Source of the DNA: Streptomyces sp. NBC_00510
Lineage (GTDB): Bacteria; Actinomycetota; Actinomycetes; Streptomycetales; Streptomycetaceae
DNA length: 64,000 nt
Assembly (NCBI GenBank): GCA_036013505.1
Contig: CP107851.1
Coordinates: forward strand, 6,842,501 to 6,906,500
Reading direction: 5' to 3'
Below the pieces are notes generated by a model, which saw nothing but the letters and a program-made list of their open reading frames with translations, was not told the origin of the DNA and did no database searches. Position 1 is the stretch's first letter. Every line of letters begins with the position of its first letter. Shown here piece by piece: positions 17,770 to 28,435 of the stretch. Position numbers and translations under genes: made by a program.

Positions 17770-18857
17770 GCGCCACGGACGGGGACTTCACGCCGGAGGA
17801 GACCGCCCGCGGCAGGGCGCTGCGCCGCGCGCAACTGCCCTTCCTGCTCGGCGGCCGCCTCGCCGGGCTCGCGCTGCTGCTCGTGCTGGGGCTGACCCCC
17901 GCGGGCGCCGCCCTCACCGGGCTGTTCGGCGACGCCTGGGCCCTGCGCGTGGCAGCCGGCGGCCTGCTGCTGGTGCTGCTCCAGCAGGCGGTCACCCTGC
18001 CGTTCTCCGCCCGGGTCCGCGTCGTCCGGCGCCGCTACGGGCTCGTCACCCAGGGCTGGGGCGGCTGGGCCGTCGACGTCCTGCGCGGGCTGCTCGTCTC
18101 CGTACCGCTCGTGCTGGCCGCGCTGTACGGCTACTACGGCCTCGGCTGGGCCTGGGCCGCCCTGGGCGCCGTCTGCGCGGCCGTGGTGCTGTCCTGGCTC
18201 GCCCCGGTCGTGCTGGAACCGCTCTTCAACCGCTTCCGGCCGATGGAGGGCGGGCCCCTGCGCGACGCGCTGCTGGCCCTGGCCGAGCGCGACGGGATCC
18301 CCGTGCGGGCGGTGCTCGTCGCCGACGCGTCCCGGCGGACGACCGCGCTCAACGCGTACGTCTCCGGCTTCGGCCGCACCCGGCGGATCGTCGCCTACGA
18401 CACGCTGCTCGGCACGGCCCCTGCGGAGGAGGTCGAACTCGTCGTCGCCCACGAACTGGGCCACGTCAAGCACCGCGACGTGCCGCGCGGCACGCTGCTC
18501 GGCGCCGTCGGCGCGGGGGCGGGCGTCTGCGTGCTCTCCGCGGTCATGACCGCATCCTCCTACGGCACCGGTGACCCCCGCGGGCTGTTCCTGCTGGCCG
18601 CGGTGGCCGCGGTGCTGTCGGCGTGCGCCGGGCCGTTCGGCTGCGCCCTGAGCCGGCGGATCGAACGGCGGGCGGACGTGCACGCGCTGGAACTCACCAG
18701 AGACGCCGAGCGGTTCATCGCCATGCAGCGTCGCCTCACCGTCACCAACGTCTCCGACCCCGACCCCCCGCGCCTGCTGCACGTCCTCTTCGGCACGCAC
18801 CCCACCCCCGTCCAGCGCATCGCCGCCGCCCGCGCGTTCGCCTCCGCCACGGGGTAG
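17766..18857 (+). CDS. M48-family membrane metalloprotease (Ste24/HtpX-like)
   Basis: This 363-residue integral membrane peptidase has several hydrophobic helices, a cytoplasm-facing zinc motif HELGHVKH near residue 230 and a downstream glutamate ligand in ERRADVHAL. The family includes CAAX prenyl protease Ste24 and HtpX; prenylated substrates are not expected in Streptomyces, so a membrane protein quality-control role is more likely. The ATG overlaps the upstream lipoprotein stop, so the two proteases form one operon. Confidence 0.9.
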   Translation: MSATDGDFTPEETARGRALRRAQLPFLLGGRLAGLALLLVLGLTPAGAALTGLFGDAWALRVAAGGLLLVLLQQAVTLPFSARVRVVRRRYGLVTQGWGGWAVDVLRGLLVSVPLVLAALYGYYGLGWAWAALGAVCAAVVLSWLAPVVLEPLFNRFRPMEGGPLRDALLALAERDGIPVRAVLVADASRRTTALNAYVSGFGRTRRIVAYDTLLGTAPAEEVELVVAHELGHVKHRDVPRGTLLGAVGAGAGVCVLSAVMTASSYGTGDPRGLFLLAAVAAVLSACAGPFGCALSRRIERRADVHALELTRDAERFIAMQRRLTVTNVSDPDPPRLLHVLFGTHPTPVQRIAAARAFASATG

Positions 18858-19307
18858 CGCCCGGCACGGCGCGTCGCGGGGCGACGCCGTCCCGGGGTGG
18901 CCGCCGTCGCCCACGTGGGGCTTCCGTGCGTGGCGTTCGCGGCGGGCGGCACCGGCCTGCCGGGCGGAGACGGCGTTGTTGCCTGGCCCGCGGGGCGGTT
19001 CCCGGGCAGGGACCGCACCCAGGCTGCGCGCGATAGCACGTCCCGTACGGCCCGCGCCGTCCCGGGCCCGCCCGTTCGGCCGGAGCGCACATGGGCGAGG
19101 CCTTCCGCACGCCTCCGGCCGCAGCCCCGGGGCGGTCGGAGGGCCCGACGCACCCTTCCCGCCACCCCGCCCCGGAAGATGCCGGCTGGACTCACCGGGA
19201 GCACGGGGCGTCGCCGGCCACGCGCCTGGCTCCGCCGGGCGGCAGCCGGGCGTACCCCGTCCCGTGCCCGTCCGGCGGGCATACCGTGCGTCCGGACGGC
19301 GTACGGC
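18858..19307. other. 450-base stretch without a recognisable gene
   Basis: I find no frame with convincing codon bias, start signal or protein motif on either strand, and no tRNA. The DNA is GC-rich with scattered inverted repeats. It may be a decayed gene between the M48 protease and PadR. Confidence 0.5.
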
Positions 19308-19832
19308 TCAGGCGGTGAGGTCCGCGAGGGCCTCCGTGAGCCATTCGCGCTCCGCGTGGCCCGTGGCGCGGGCGACGCGGAGCATGCCCTGGCGGAAGGG
19401 GTCGTCCGCCTCCTCGGCGCGCACCGGCCTGCCGCGGTCGTAGAAGAAGCTGGAGGGGGTCTCCAGGAACTCCAGCCGGCGCCGCAGCACCGCCGCCTGG
19501 GCCGTCGCGTCGGGCAGGTGCCTCAGGAAGGCCAGCACGGCGAAGAAGCGGGTGGAGTCGGTGATCTCGATCGGCTTGGGGTCGCGGAGCCGGGCGAGCA
19601 GCCGCGCGCGCCCGGTGTCGGTGAGCGACAGCACGCGGCGCGGTGCGGCGCCGACACCCGGCTCGGTGTGCTCGCTGACCAGTCCGGCGGAGGTGAGGCG
19701 GTTGATGGCCGGGTAGAGCGCGCCGTCGCTGACCGGGCGGACGTGGCCGTTGAGTGCGGCGATGCGCTCCTTGAGCTCGTAGCCGTGCAGGGATTCCTTG
19801 AACAGGAAGCCCAGGATCGTCAGCTCCAGCAC
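19308..19832 (-). CDS. PadR-family transcriptional regulator
   Basis: This protein of about 174 residues has the PadR winged helix at its N-terminus (LTILGFLFKESLHGYELKERI, then SDGALYPAINRLTSAGLV with the wing) and a helical Vir-like dimerisation region. GTG 19832 follows AAAGGTGG by six bases and fits the family start; longer frames upstream would run into the operator. It diverges from a MATE transporter, and inverted repeats lie between them. The classical arrangement is repression of the pump and of itself, relieved by the pump substrate. Confidence 0.9.
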   Translation of the reverse strand: MLELTILGFLFKESLHGYELKERIAALNGHVRPVSDGALYPAINRLTSAGLVSEHTEPGVGAAPRRVLSLTDTGRARLLARLRDPKPIEITDSTRFFAVLAFLRHLPDATAQAAVLRRRLEFLETPSSFFYDRGRPVRAEEADDPFRQGMLRVARATGHAEREWLTEALADLTA

Positions 19833-19886
19833 CGTTCGCCACCTTTCTCGATCATGCGTTCGCACTTGCCCGTGTGGTGCCATGAT

Positions 19887-19922
19887 GATACCTCTAAACG
19901 TGGTATCTCGAATCGAGGTACC
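19887..19922. promoter_or_regulatory. Three-half-site operator between padR and the MATE gene
   Basis: A near-perfect palindrome GGTATCTCGA-A-TCGAGGTACC (19902-19922, one mismatch) sits next to a third half-site, GATACC (19887-19892), which pairs with the same GGTATC. It lies between the divergent start codons, 17 bases before the MATE ATG. PadR is the obvious candidate ligand. Confidence 0.65.
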
Positions 19923-19938
19923 AGAGGGAGGGGAACCC

Positions 19939-21339
19939 ATGACGCACCGCGCCCGGCTGGTCGCACTGGCCGGCCCGGTCTACCTGGAACTGCTCGCGGG
20001 CGTCGTCGCCGGGATCATCGACGTGCTGTGGGTGGCGCGGCTCGGCGGCGGGGGAGCGGCCGTCGCGGCCGTGGCGGTGGCCACGAACACCGAGAACGTG
20101 CTGCTCGGGGTCGTGCTGATGGCCGCGCAGGGGACGACGGTGCTGGTCTCGCGGGCCGCCGGAGCGCGGGACCCGGCGGCGGTCAGGGCGGCGGTCCGCG
20201 GCGGCTGGGCGCTGTGCGCGCTGCTGACCCCGGCCGTGGCCGTCGGCGGTCTCCTGTGCCGGGAGCCGCTCGCGGCGCTGCTGCTCGGTGCCCACGGCGA
20301 CCCGGCGGCGGTCCGCCTCGCGGCCGGGTACTTCGCGGTCTCGCTCCCCGGCACCGCGGTGTTCTACGCCCAGAACACCCTGGACGGGGTCTTCAAGGGC
20401 GCCGGCGACACCCGCACCCCGATGCGGCTCGCGCTGCTGGCGGGCGGGCTGATCCTGCTCCTCGACCCGTTCCTGATCCACGCCCTCGGGGTGCGGGGCG
20501 CCGCCGTGGCCACCGTCGCGGGCCGGGCCGTGGCCCTCGCCGCGGGGCTGGCGCTGCTGCGCCGGAACCCCCTGGTGCGGCAGGCCGCGCAGGTGCCGCC
20601 CGCCGAACCGGTGGCGGCCGCGCTGCGCCGTACCGCCGTGACCGGGGCGCCGATGGCGGCGGACTTCCTGGTCCGGATGGCCGGCACGCTGACCCTGGTG
20701 GTGATCGTGGCCCGGCTGGGCGTCGCCCAGGTCGCGGCGTACGGGATCGCGACCAAGGCGATGTACGTGGCGACGATGGGCTTCTACGCCGTGCGCCAGG
20801 CGGCCTCGATCCACACCGCGTACCACCTGGGCGCCGGCCGCGACGAGCGGCACGCGATAGGCCGCCGGGCCCTGCTGCTCGGCGGCGGGCTGGGACTCCT
20901 CGCGGCGGTCGTCCTGCTGCCCGCCGCGCCGTGGATCATGGCCGCCTTCGGCGCGGAGCCCGGCGTGGCGGCGGCCGGGACGGTCTTCCTGCGCACGCTG
21001 GGCCCGTACCTGGTGTTGCTGGGGTGCTTCATCGCGCTGGGCGGCGTCTTCCAGGGCGGCGGCGGGGCCACCTTGCTGGTCCGGGTGACCCTGGTGGGCA
21101 CGGCGGTGCAGCTGCCGCTGGCCTACGCGCTGGCGGGCCCCGCCGGGCTGGGGCTCGTGGGCGTCGGCGTGGCGCTGGCCGTCGCGGCGGGGTTGCAGTG
21201 CCTGGCCGTGACGGCGGCCTTCACCAGGTCAGCAGCTTCTCGGCGTCCTGGCCGTGCTCGGGCACAGGTGTGGCCGGAGCCCTGCGCGCCCTCTCCGGCA
21301 GGCCCGTCGAAGCCACCCACAGCCGGCGGCAGGCGATGA
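19939..21339 (+). CDS. MATE-family multidrug efflux transporter
   Basis: This 466-residue polytopic protein has about twelve hydrophobic helices in two related halves, with MATE features such as PVYLELLAGVVAGIIDVLWVARLG at the start and GVFKGAGDTRTP at the half junction. It should export cationic drugs or dyes using a Na+ or H+ gradient. A GGGAGGGG ribosome site precedes the ATG. The last 39 codons overlap the 3' end of the opposing GT87 gene, and this tail (Arg/Pro-rich) is unlike a MATE terminus. It may have been acquired by loss of the original stop. Confidence 0.9.
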   Translation: MTHRARLVALAGPVYLELLAGVVAGIIDVLWVARLGGGGAAVAAVAVATNTENVLLGVVLMAAQGTTVLVSRAAGARDPAAVRAAVRGGWALCALLTPAVAVGGLLCREPLAALLLGAHGDPAAVRLAAGYFAVSLPGTAVFYAQNTLDGVFKGAGDTRTPMRLALLAGGLILLLDPFLIHALGVRGAAVATVAGRAVALAAGLALLRRNPLVRQAAQVPPAEPVAAALRRTAVTGAPMAADFLVRMAGTLTLVVIVARLGVAQVAAYGIATKAMYVATMGFYAVRQAASIHTAYHLGAGRDERHAIGRRALLLGGGLGLLAAVVLLPAAPWIMAAFGAEPGVAAAGTVFLRTLGPYLVLLGCFIALGGVFQGGGGATLLVRVTLVGTAVQLPLAYALAGPAGLGLVGVGVALAVAAGLQCLAVTAAFTRSAASRRPGRARAQVWPEPCAPSPAGPSKPPTAGGRR

Positions 21340-22471
21340 CGGAGGCGGCCACCAGCAGGCCGTTGCGGAGCAGCAGCAGGGCGATGCCGAGGTCGGTGCT
21401 GCCGACGACGTCGGCGAAGCGCACCGGGAACTCGTACAGGGTGAGCACCGTCGCCGCCAGCACCAGCACCGCGGGCAGTGCCATCACGCTGGCCCGCAGC
21501 GTGAGGCAGACGGCCGCCAGGCCGATCAGCCAGATCATGTACTGCGGGCTGATCACCCGGCTGGTCGTGGTGAACAGCAGCACCGCGGTGAACGCGGCGT
21601 CGAAGGGCGTGCTCGGGCCGTACGTCCGGGTCCGCAGCCGCCACAGCAGCAGCCAGGCGAAGGCCACCGCGGTCAGCCCGAGGGCGAGGTCGCTGACCAG
21701 GCCCACGTAGGGCCCGAGGAACTCCACCGAGCCGTAGTTGAGCAGGACCTGACCCTGCCAGCCGTGGTGCCGGGCGATGTGGAAGACCAGGGAGCCCAGG
21801 GACTCCACCTCGGTGCCCCGCTCGCCCTGGAAGCGCAGGAAGGCGAAGGCCCCCGGCATCCACAGCCAGAAGCCCAGGGCGAGGACGCCCGCCCCGGCCA
21901 CGGCCGCCGTCCAGATCCGGCGGTCGCGGACCCCGGTGAGCAGCAGCACCGGCCAGACCTTGAGCATCGCGCCGAACGCGATCAGCGCCCCCGCGACCCT
22001 GGGGCGGCGCACCGTGGCCAGCAGCGCGGCCATGGCGACGGCGGTGACCATCACGTCGTAGCGCGCGTACGCGGTCGGCCCCAGCAGCGGCACGCCCAGC
22101 ACCCACACGTAGGCGCCGGCCACCCGCCGTCCCTCGCCGCGCGAACCGCGCAGCAGCAGCGCGAAGGCGACGAGGTCGGCGGCGCAGGCGAGCCAGAAGA
22201 ACGCGGTCGCGTAGTCGAGGAACGGCAGCATCGCGGGAGCGAGCACCGCGAGCGCGGCGGCGGGCGGGTACTGCCAGGTGACGTCGTGGTGGGGGAAGGT
22301 GCCGGTCCGCAGGACCTCGTACCAGCCGTGGTAGATCACCGAGACGTCGGTGGTCACGTCCAGCGGGGACAGGGTGAGCACCTTGAAGACGTAGAGCAGC
22401 AGCACGACCCGGGTGGCCGCCCAGGCGAGGACCGGCCCGACCGGGAGCCGCTTGCCACTGTCGCCTGCCAT
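21221..22471 (-). CDS. GT87-type polyprenyl-phosphate mannosyltransferase-like membrane protein
   Basis: This 416-residue polytopic protein resembles the GT-C enzymes of family 87 (DUF2029), which extend phosphatidylinositol mannosides or lipomannan with polyprenyl-phosphate mannose. About ten hydrophobic helices are visible, with the acidic loop residues expected after helix 1 (SPLDVTTDVSVIYHGWYEVL) and the WQYPPAA motif. ATG 22471 has GAGG five bases upstream. It lies back to back with pimB, which supports a role in glycolipid synthesis. Its 3' end overlaps the MATE gene. Confidence 0.85.
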   Translation of the reverse strand: MAGDSGKRLPVGPVLAWAATRVVLLLYVFKVLTLSPLDVTTDVSVIYHGWYEVLRTGTFPHHDVTWQYPPAAALAVLAPAMLPFLDYATAFFWLACAADLVAFALLLRGSRGEGRRVAGAYVWVLGVPLLGPTAYARYDVMVTAVAMAALLATVRRPRVAGALIAFGAMLKVWPVLLLTGVRDRRIWTAAVAGAGVLALGFWLWMPGAFAFLRFQGERGTEVESLGSLVFHIARHHGWQGQVLLNYGSVEFLGPYVGLVSDLALGLTAVAFAWLLLWRLRTRTYGPSTPFDAAFTAVLLFTTTSRVISPQYMIWLIGLAAVCLTLRASVMALPAVLVLAATVLTLYEFPVRFADVVGSTDLGIALLLLRNGLLVAASVIACRRLWVASTGLPERARRAPATPVPEHGQDAEKLLTW

Positions 22472-22607
22472 GTCCACCTCGTCGAATCGGTTCTGCTGTG
22501 GTGATGATGCACGATGCCGGTCTCACCCGTGGACAGGCTGTGGAGCTTAGACGCGCGGGGGGCCGCGGTCGGTTGCCGCGGACCGCACCGGATACCCTCG
22601 GCGACGT

Positions 22608-23738
22608 ATGGACAAGACCTTGATCGTCACCAACGACTTCCCGCCACGCCCCGGTGGCATCCAGGCGTTCGTGCACAGCATGGCGCTGCGCCTCGATCCC
22701 GGCCGGGTGGTGGTGTACGCGTCGACCTGGCGGGACGGCTCCGAGGTTGCCGCGTTCGACGCCGAGCAGCCCTTCCCGGTCGTACGTGATCGTACGACGA
22801 TGTTGCTGCCGACCCCGAGAGTGACCCGGCGGGCCGCCGAGCTCCTGCGTGAGCACGGCTGCACCTCGGTGTGGTTCGGGGCGGCGGCCCCGCTCGGGCT
22901 GATGGCGCCCGCGCTGCGGAAGGCCGGGGCCCGCCGGCTGGTGGCGACGACCCACGGGCACGAGGCGGGGTGGGCGCAGCTGCCCGCGAGCCGCGGGCTG
23001 CTGCGGCGGATCGGCGAGGGCACCGACACGATCACCTACCTGGGTGAGTACACCCGGTCCCGGATCGCCCGGGCGCTGACGCCGCAGGCCGCCGGGCGCA
23101 TGGTGCAACTGCCTCCGGGCGTGGACGAGAAGACCTTCCACCCGGCCTCCGGCGGCGAGGCGGTGCGCGCCCGGCTCGGGCTCACCGACCGGCCGGTGGT
23201 CGTCTGCGTCTCCCGCCTGGTGCCGCGCAAGGGCCAGGACACCCTCATCGAGGCGATGCCGCTGATCCTGGCCGCCCAGCCCGACGCCGTCCTGCTCGTC
23301 GTGGGCGGCGGCCCGTACGCGGACGACCTGAAGCGGCTCGCCGAGCGGACCGGGGTGGCGGAGTCGGTGCGGTTCACCGGGGCCGTGCCCTGGCAGGAGC
23401 TGCCCGCGCACTTCGGCGCGGGGGACGTCTTCGCCATGCCGTGCCGCACGCGCCGCGGCGGGCTGGACGTCGAGGGGCTCGGCATCGTCTACCTGGAGGC
23501 CTCGGCCACCGGCCTGCCGGTCGTCGCGGGCGACTCCGGCGGGGCGCCGGACGCGGTGCTGGACGGCGAGACCGGCTGGGTGGTGCGCGGCGGGGAGCCC
23601 GCGGAGGCCGCCGAGCGGATCCTGGTGCTGCTGGGCGACGCGGAACTGCGGCGCCGTATGGGCGAGCGCGGACGCAAGTGGGTCGAGGACGCCTGGCGGT
23701 GGGATCTGCTCGCGGAGCGGCTGAAGGCCCTCTTGTAA
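22608..23738 (+). CDS. pimB: GT4 glycosyltransferase, PimB-type mannosyltransferase
   Basis: This 376-residue GT-B enzyme matches PimB', which adds the second mannose to phosphatidylinositol monomannoside using GDP-mannose. The N-terminal motif TNDFPPRPGGIQAFV, the central VSRLVPRKGQDTLIEA and the C-terminal donor site GLDVEGLGIVYLEASATGLPVVAGDSGGAPDA are all present, including the EX7E pair. A TACCCT hexamer lies nine bases before the ATG. The adjacent GT87 gene is divergent and may act in the same pathway. Confidence 0.9.
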   Translation: MDKTLIVTNDFPPRPGGIQAFVHSMALRLDPGRVVVYASTWRDGSEVAAFDAEQPFPVVRDRTTMLLPTPRVTRRAAELLREHGCTSVWFGAAAPLGLMAPALRKAGARRLVATTHGHEAGWAQLPASRGLLRRIGEGTDTITYLGEYTRSRIARALTPQAAGRMVQLPPGVDEKTFHPASGGEAVRARLGLTDRPVVVCVSRLVPRKGQDTLIEAMPLILAAQPDAVLLVVGGGPYADDLKRLAERTGVAESVRFTGAVPWQELPAHFGAGDVFAMPCRTRRGGLDVEGLGIVYLEASATGLPVVAGDSGGAPDAVLDGETGWVVRGGEPAEAAERILVLLGDAELRRRMGERGRKWVEDAWRWDLLAERLKALL

Positions 23739-23748
23739 AAGACCATGA

Positions 23749-25413
<1,665 letters not shown>

Positions 25414-25417
25414 GAAC

Positions 25418-25460
25418 GCCGGTGGCCGCCGTACGCCCGAGGCGCACGGCGGCCACCGGC
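25418..25460. terminator. Bidirectional terminator between convergent genes
   Basis: A perfect 15-bp stem (GCCGGTGGCCGCCGT with its complement at 25446-25460) and a 13-base loop lie five bases after the oxidase stop and 30 before the stop of the opposing gene. It can serve both. Confidence 0.8.
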
Positions 25461-25489
25461 GATGTGGGTGAGGGCCCGTCAGCGCGGGC

Positions 25490-27286
25490 TCACCTGCCGT
25501 AGATCGCGGCGATCTCGTCCGCGAAGTCCCGCAGTACCACGTTGCGCTTCAGCTTCAGCGAGGGCGTCACGTGACCGGACTCCTCGGTGAACTGCGTGGC
25601 CAGGACGCGGAACTTCTTGACCGCCTCCGCCTTGGACACCGCGGCGTTGCCGTCGTCGATCGCCGACTGCACCTCGGCCAGCAGCTCCGCGTCCTCGCGC
25701 AGCTCCGCGACGGTGCGGCCGGACTTGCCGTGCTGCTCGGCCCAGCGGGGCAGGAACTCCTCGTCCAGGGTGACCAGCGCGCCGATGAAGGGCTTGCCGT
25801 CGCCGACCACCATGCACTCGGCGACCAGCGCGTGGGCGCGGATGCGGTCCTCGATCACGGCCGGGGCGACGTTCTTGCCGCCCGCGGTGACGATGATCTC
25901 CTTCTTGCGGCCGGTGATGGTGATGTAGCCGTCCTCGTCCAGCGTCCCGATGTCGCCGGTGTGGAACCAGCCGTCCGTGACGGCCTCGGCGGTGGCCGCC
26001 TCGTTGTTCCAGTAGCCCGCGAACAGGTGCTCGCCGTGGAGCAGGACCTCGCCGTCGTCGGCGATGCGGACCGTGGAGCCCGGCAGCGGCTGGCCGACGG
26101 TGCCGATCTTGGTGCGGTTCCAGGGGTTGAAGGCGGTGGCCGCACAGGACTCGGTCAGGCCGTAGCCCTCCAGCACCGTGAAGCCGATGCCGCGGTAGAA
26201 GTGGCCCAGCCGCTCGCCCAGCGGGGCCCCACCGGAGATCGAGTACTCGGCGCGGCCGCCGAGCACGGCGCGCAGCTTGCTGTAGACCAGCCGGTCGAAG
26301 ACCTTGTGCTTGAACTTCAGGCCGAGCGAGGCACCGCCGGCCGAGTCCAGCGCGCGGCTGTACTCGATCGCCACGTCGGTGGCCTTGTCGAAGATCTTCC
26401 CCTTGCCGCCGGCCTGCGCCTGGGCGCGCGCGGAGTTGTAGACCTTCTCGAAGACCCGCGGCACGCCCAGCAGCAGCGTCGGGCGGAAGGCGGCCAGTTC
26501 GCCGGTAAGGTTCTTGATGTCGCTGACGTGCCCGAGTTTGATCGGCGCCATGATGGCGGCGACCTCGACCAGCCGGCCGAAGACGTGCGCGAGCGGCAGG
26601 AAGAGCAGGATCGAGGAGTCCCCGGTGCGGAAGAGCGGCTTCAGGCGCTCCACGACGTTGCCGCACTCCGCGAAGAACGCGCGGTGCGTGAGCACGCAGC
26701 CCTTGGGGCGCCCGGTGGTGCCGGAGGTGTACACGATGGTGGCCGGCGAGTCGGCCTTGGCCCAGGCGCTGCGCTCGTCCACGGTCGCCTCGGCGACGTC
26801 CGTGCCGGCCGCGCCGAGCGTCTCCACCGCGCCCGCCTCGATCCGCCACACGTGCTTCAGCTGCGGCAGGCGGTCGCGCACCGACTCCACGGACTTCTCG
26901 TGGGCCTCGGTCTCCACCACGGCGGCGACGGCGCCGGAGTCGCCGAGGATCCACTCGACCTGCTCGGCGGAGGAGGTCTCGTAGACCGGGACGGTGACCG
27001 CGCCCGCGCTCCAGATGGCGAAGTCGAACAGCGTCCACTCGTAGCGGGTGCGGGAGATCAGGGCCACCCGGTCGCCGGGCTGCACGCCCGAGGCGATCAG
27101 GCCCTTGGCGGCGGCGCGTACCTCGGCGAGGAAGGCGGTCGAGGTGACGTCGGCCCAGTCACCGGCCGCGGTCTTCCGGGCGATGACGGCAACGTCCGGA
27201 TGCTGAGCGGCGTTGCGGCGGATGAGATCCGTCAGATTGCCGTCCGCGGGGACCTCGTAGAGAGCCGGAAGGCTGAACTCGCGCAA
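25490..27286 (-). CDS. Long-chain fatty-acid-CoA ligase (FadD15-like AMP-forming)
   Basis: This 598-residue ANL-superfamily enzyme activates fatty acids to acyl-CoA through an acyl-AMP. The P-loop-like motif IVYTSGTTGRPKG, the A5 motif GYGLTESCA, the A7 motif GWFHTGDIG and the A8 hinge GRKKEIIVTAGGKNVAP are all present, together with the catalytic C-terminal lysine region TPSLKLKRN. The start is a TTG at 27286 with a GAGGAG ribosome site eight bases upstream. The long insertion before A5 is typical of the FadD15 type. It may supply fatty acyl-CoA for lipid synthesis or degradation. Confidence 0.93.
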   Translation of the reverse strand: MREFSLPALYEVPADGNLTDLIRRNAAQHPDVAVIARKTAAGDWADVTSTAFLAEVRAAAKGLIASGVQPGDRVALISRTRYEWTLFDFAIWSAGAVTVPVYETSSAEQVEWILGDSGAVAAVVETEAHEKSVESVRDRLPQLKHVWRIEAGAVETLGAAGTDVAEATVDERSAWAKADSPATIVYTSGTTGRPKGCVLTHRAFFAECGNVVERLKPLFRTGDSSILLFLPLAHVFGRLVEVAAIMAPIKLGHVSDIKNLTGELAAFRPTLLLGVPRVFEKVYNSARAQAQAGGKGKIFDKATDVAIEYSRALDSAGGASLGLKFKHKVFDRLVYSKLRAVLGGRAEYSISGGAPLGERLGHFYRGIGFTVLEGYGLTESCAATAFNPWNRTKIGTVGQPLPGSTVRIADDGEVLLHGEHLFAGYWNNEAATAEAVTDGWFHTGDIGTLDEDGYITITGRKKEIIVTAGGKNVAPAVIEDRIRAHALVAECMVVGDGKPFIGALVTLDEEFLPRWAEQHGKSGRTVAELREDAELLAEVQSAIDDGNAAVSKAEAVKKFRVLATQFTEESGHVTPSLKLKRNVVLRDFADEIAAIYGR

Positions 27287-27570
27287 AACTGCTGCTCCTC
27301 ATCGGCGCCGGCGGCGGTGCTGGCTGCGTCCACTGCATGGTTGAGCGTGGAACGGACGGCCTGGACGTTACCCACCGGTAAAGCTTCAGCGGTAGGGGGT
27401 GCCGTGTAGATGTTTTGTGTGTCACATCGTCGTCACACGCCGCAGGCTCACCGCGACACCGTGCGGATCCACTGGTCGGAAGCCTAGTCGAGGCCTCCGG
27501 TGACCCGCAGGTAACCGGAGCCCCGGTGTGCCCTCCCCAACCCCGCCCGGCGCGTCCTACAGTGATCGTC

Positions 27571-28338
27571 ATGCGGGTCCATGTCGTCAGTGACGTCCAC
27601 GGCGCCTCCGAGGCCCTCGCCGCGGCCGGCGAGGGCGCGGACGCGCTGATCTGCCTCGGCGACCTGATCCTCTTCCTCGACTACGCCGACCACTCGCGGG
27701 GCATCTTCCCCGACCTCTTCGGGGCCGAGAACGCCTCCCGCATGGTCGGGCTGCGCACCGCCCTGCGCTGGGACGAGGCCCGCGCCCTCGACCGCGAACT
27801 GTGGGCGGGGCTCGGCACCGACCGGCGCACCGCCATCGAGTCCGCCGTGCGCCGCCAGTACGCCGAGCTGTTCGCCGCGTTCCCCACCCCGACGTACGCC
27901 ACCTACGGCAACGTCGACATCCCCGCGCTCTGGCCGGAGTACGCCCGGCCCGGCACCACGGTGCTCGACGGCACCACCACCGAGATCGGCGGCCTGGTCT
28001 TCGGTTTCGTCGGCGGCGGGCTGCGCACCCCGTACCGCACCCCGTACGAGATCGACGACGAGACGTACGCCGCCAAGGTGGCCGCCCTCGGCGAGGTCGA
28101 CGTGCTGTGCTCGCACATCCCGCCCGCCGTCCCCGAGCTCTGCTACGACACCGTCGCCCGGCGCCTCGAACGCGGCAGCGAGGCACTGCTCGACGCGATC
28201 CGCCGGGTGCGCCCCCGCTACGCGCTCTTCGGCCACGTCCACCAGCCGCTCGTGCCGCGGATGCGCCTGGGCAGGACCGAATGCGTCAACGTCGGCCACT
28301 TCAACTCCACCCGGACACCCTGGGCACTGCGATGGTGA
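27571..28338 (+). CDS. Metallophosphoesterase
   Basis: This 255-residue calcineurin-like phosphoesterase shows the metal-binding blocks in order: SDVHG at residues 6-10, CLGDLI, YGNVD, CSHIPP and GHVHQ. Substrate cannot be predicted. A TACAGT hexamer ends seven bases before the ATG, consistent with a leaderless transcript. The 284 bases upstream, divergent from the acyl-CoA ligase, contain no gene. Confidence 0.85.
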   Translation: MRVHVVSDVHGASEALAAAGEGADALICLGDLILFLDYADHSRGIFPDLFGAENASRMVGLRTALRWDEARALDRELWAGLGTDRRTAIESAVRRQYAELFAAFPTPTYATYGNVDIPALWPEYARPGTTVLDGTTTEIGGLVFGFVGGGLRTPYRTPYEIDDETYAAKVAALGEVDVLCSHIPPAVPELCYDTVARRLERGSEALLDAIRRVRPRYALFGHVHQPLVPRMRLGRTECVNVGHFNSTRTPWALRW

Positions 28339-28435
28339 CCGCCCCGGCGGTCTCCGGCCGCCCGACCAGGCGGTAGCCTTCACCAGCAGACGTACAACAG
28401 CAGGTACGACGCGACGTCCCGGAGGGGCCACGGCG

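Noticed and set aside
18897-19310. Long open frames on both strands between the M48 protease and PadR
   Set aside because: They are Arg/Pro/Ala-rich shadows of GC-rich DNA without start signals or motifs.
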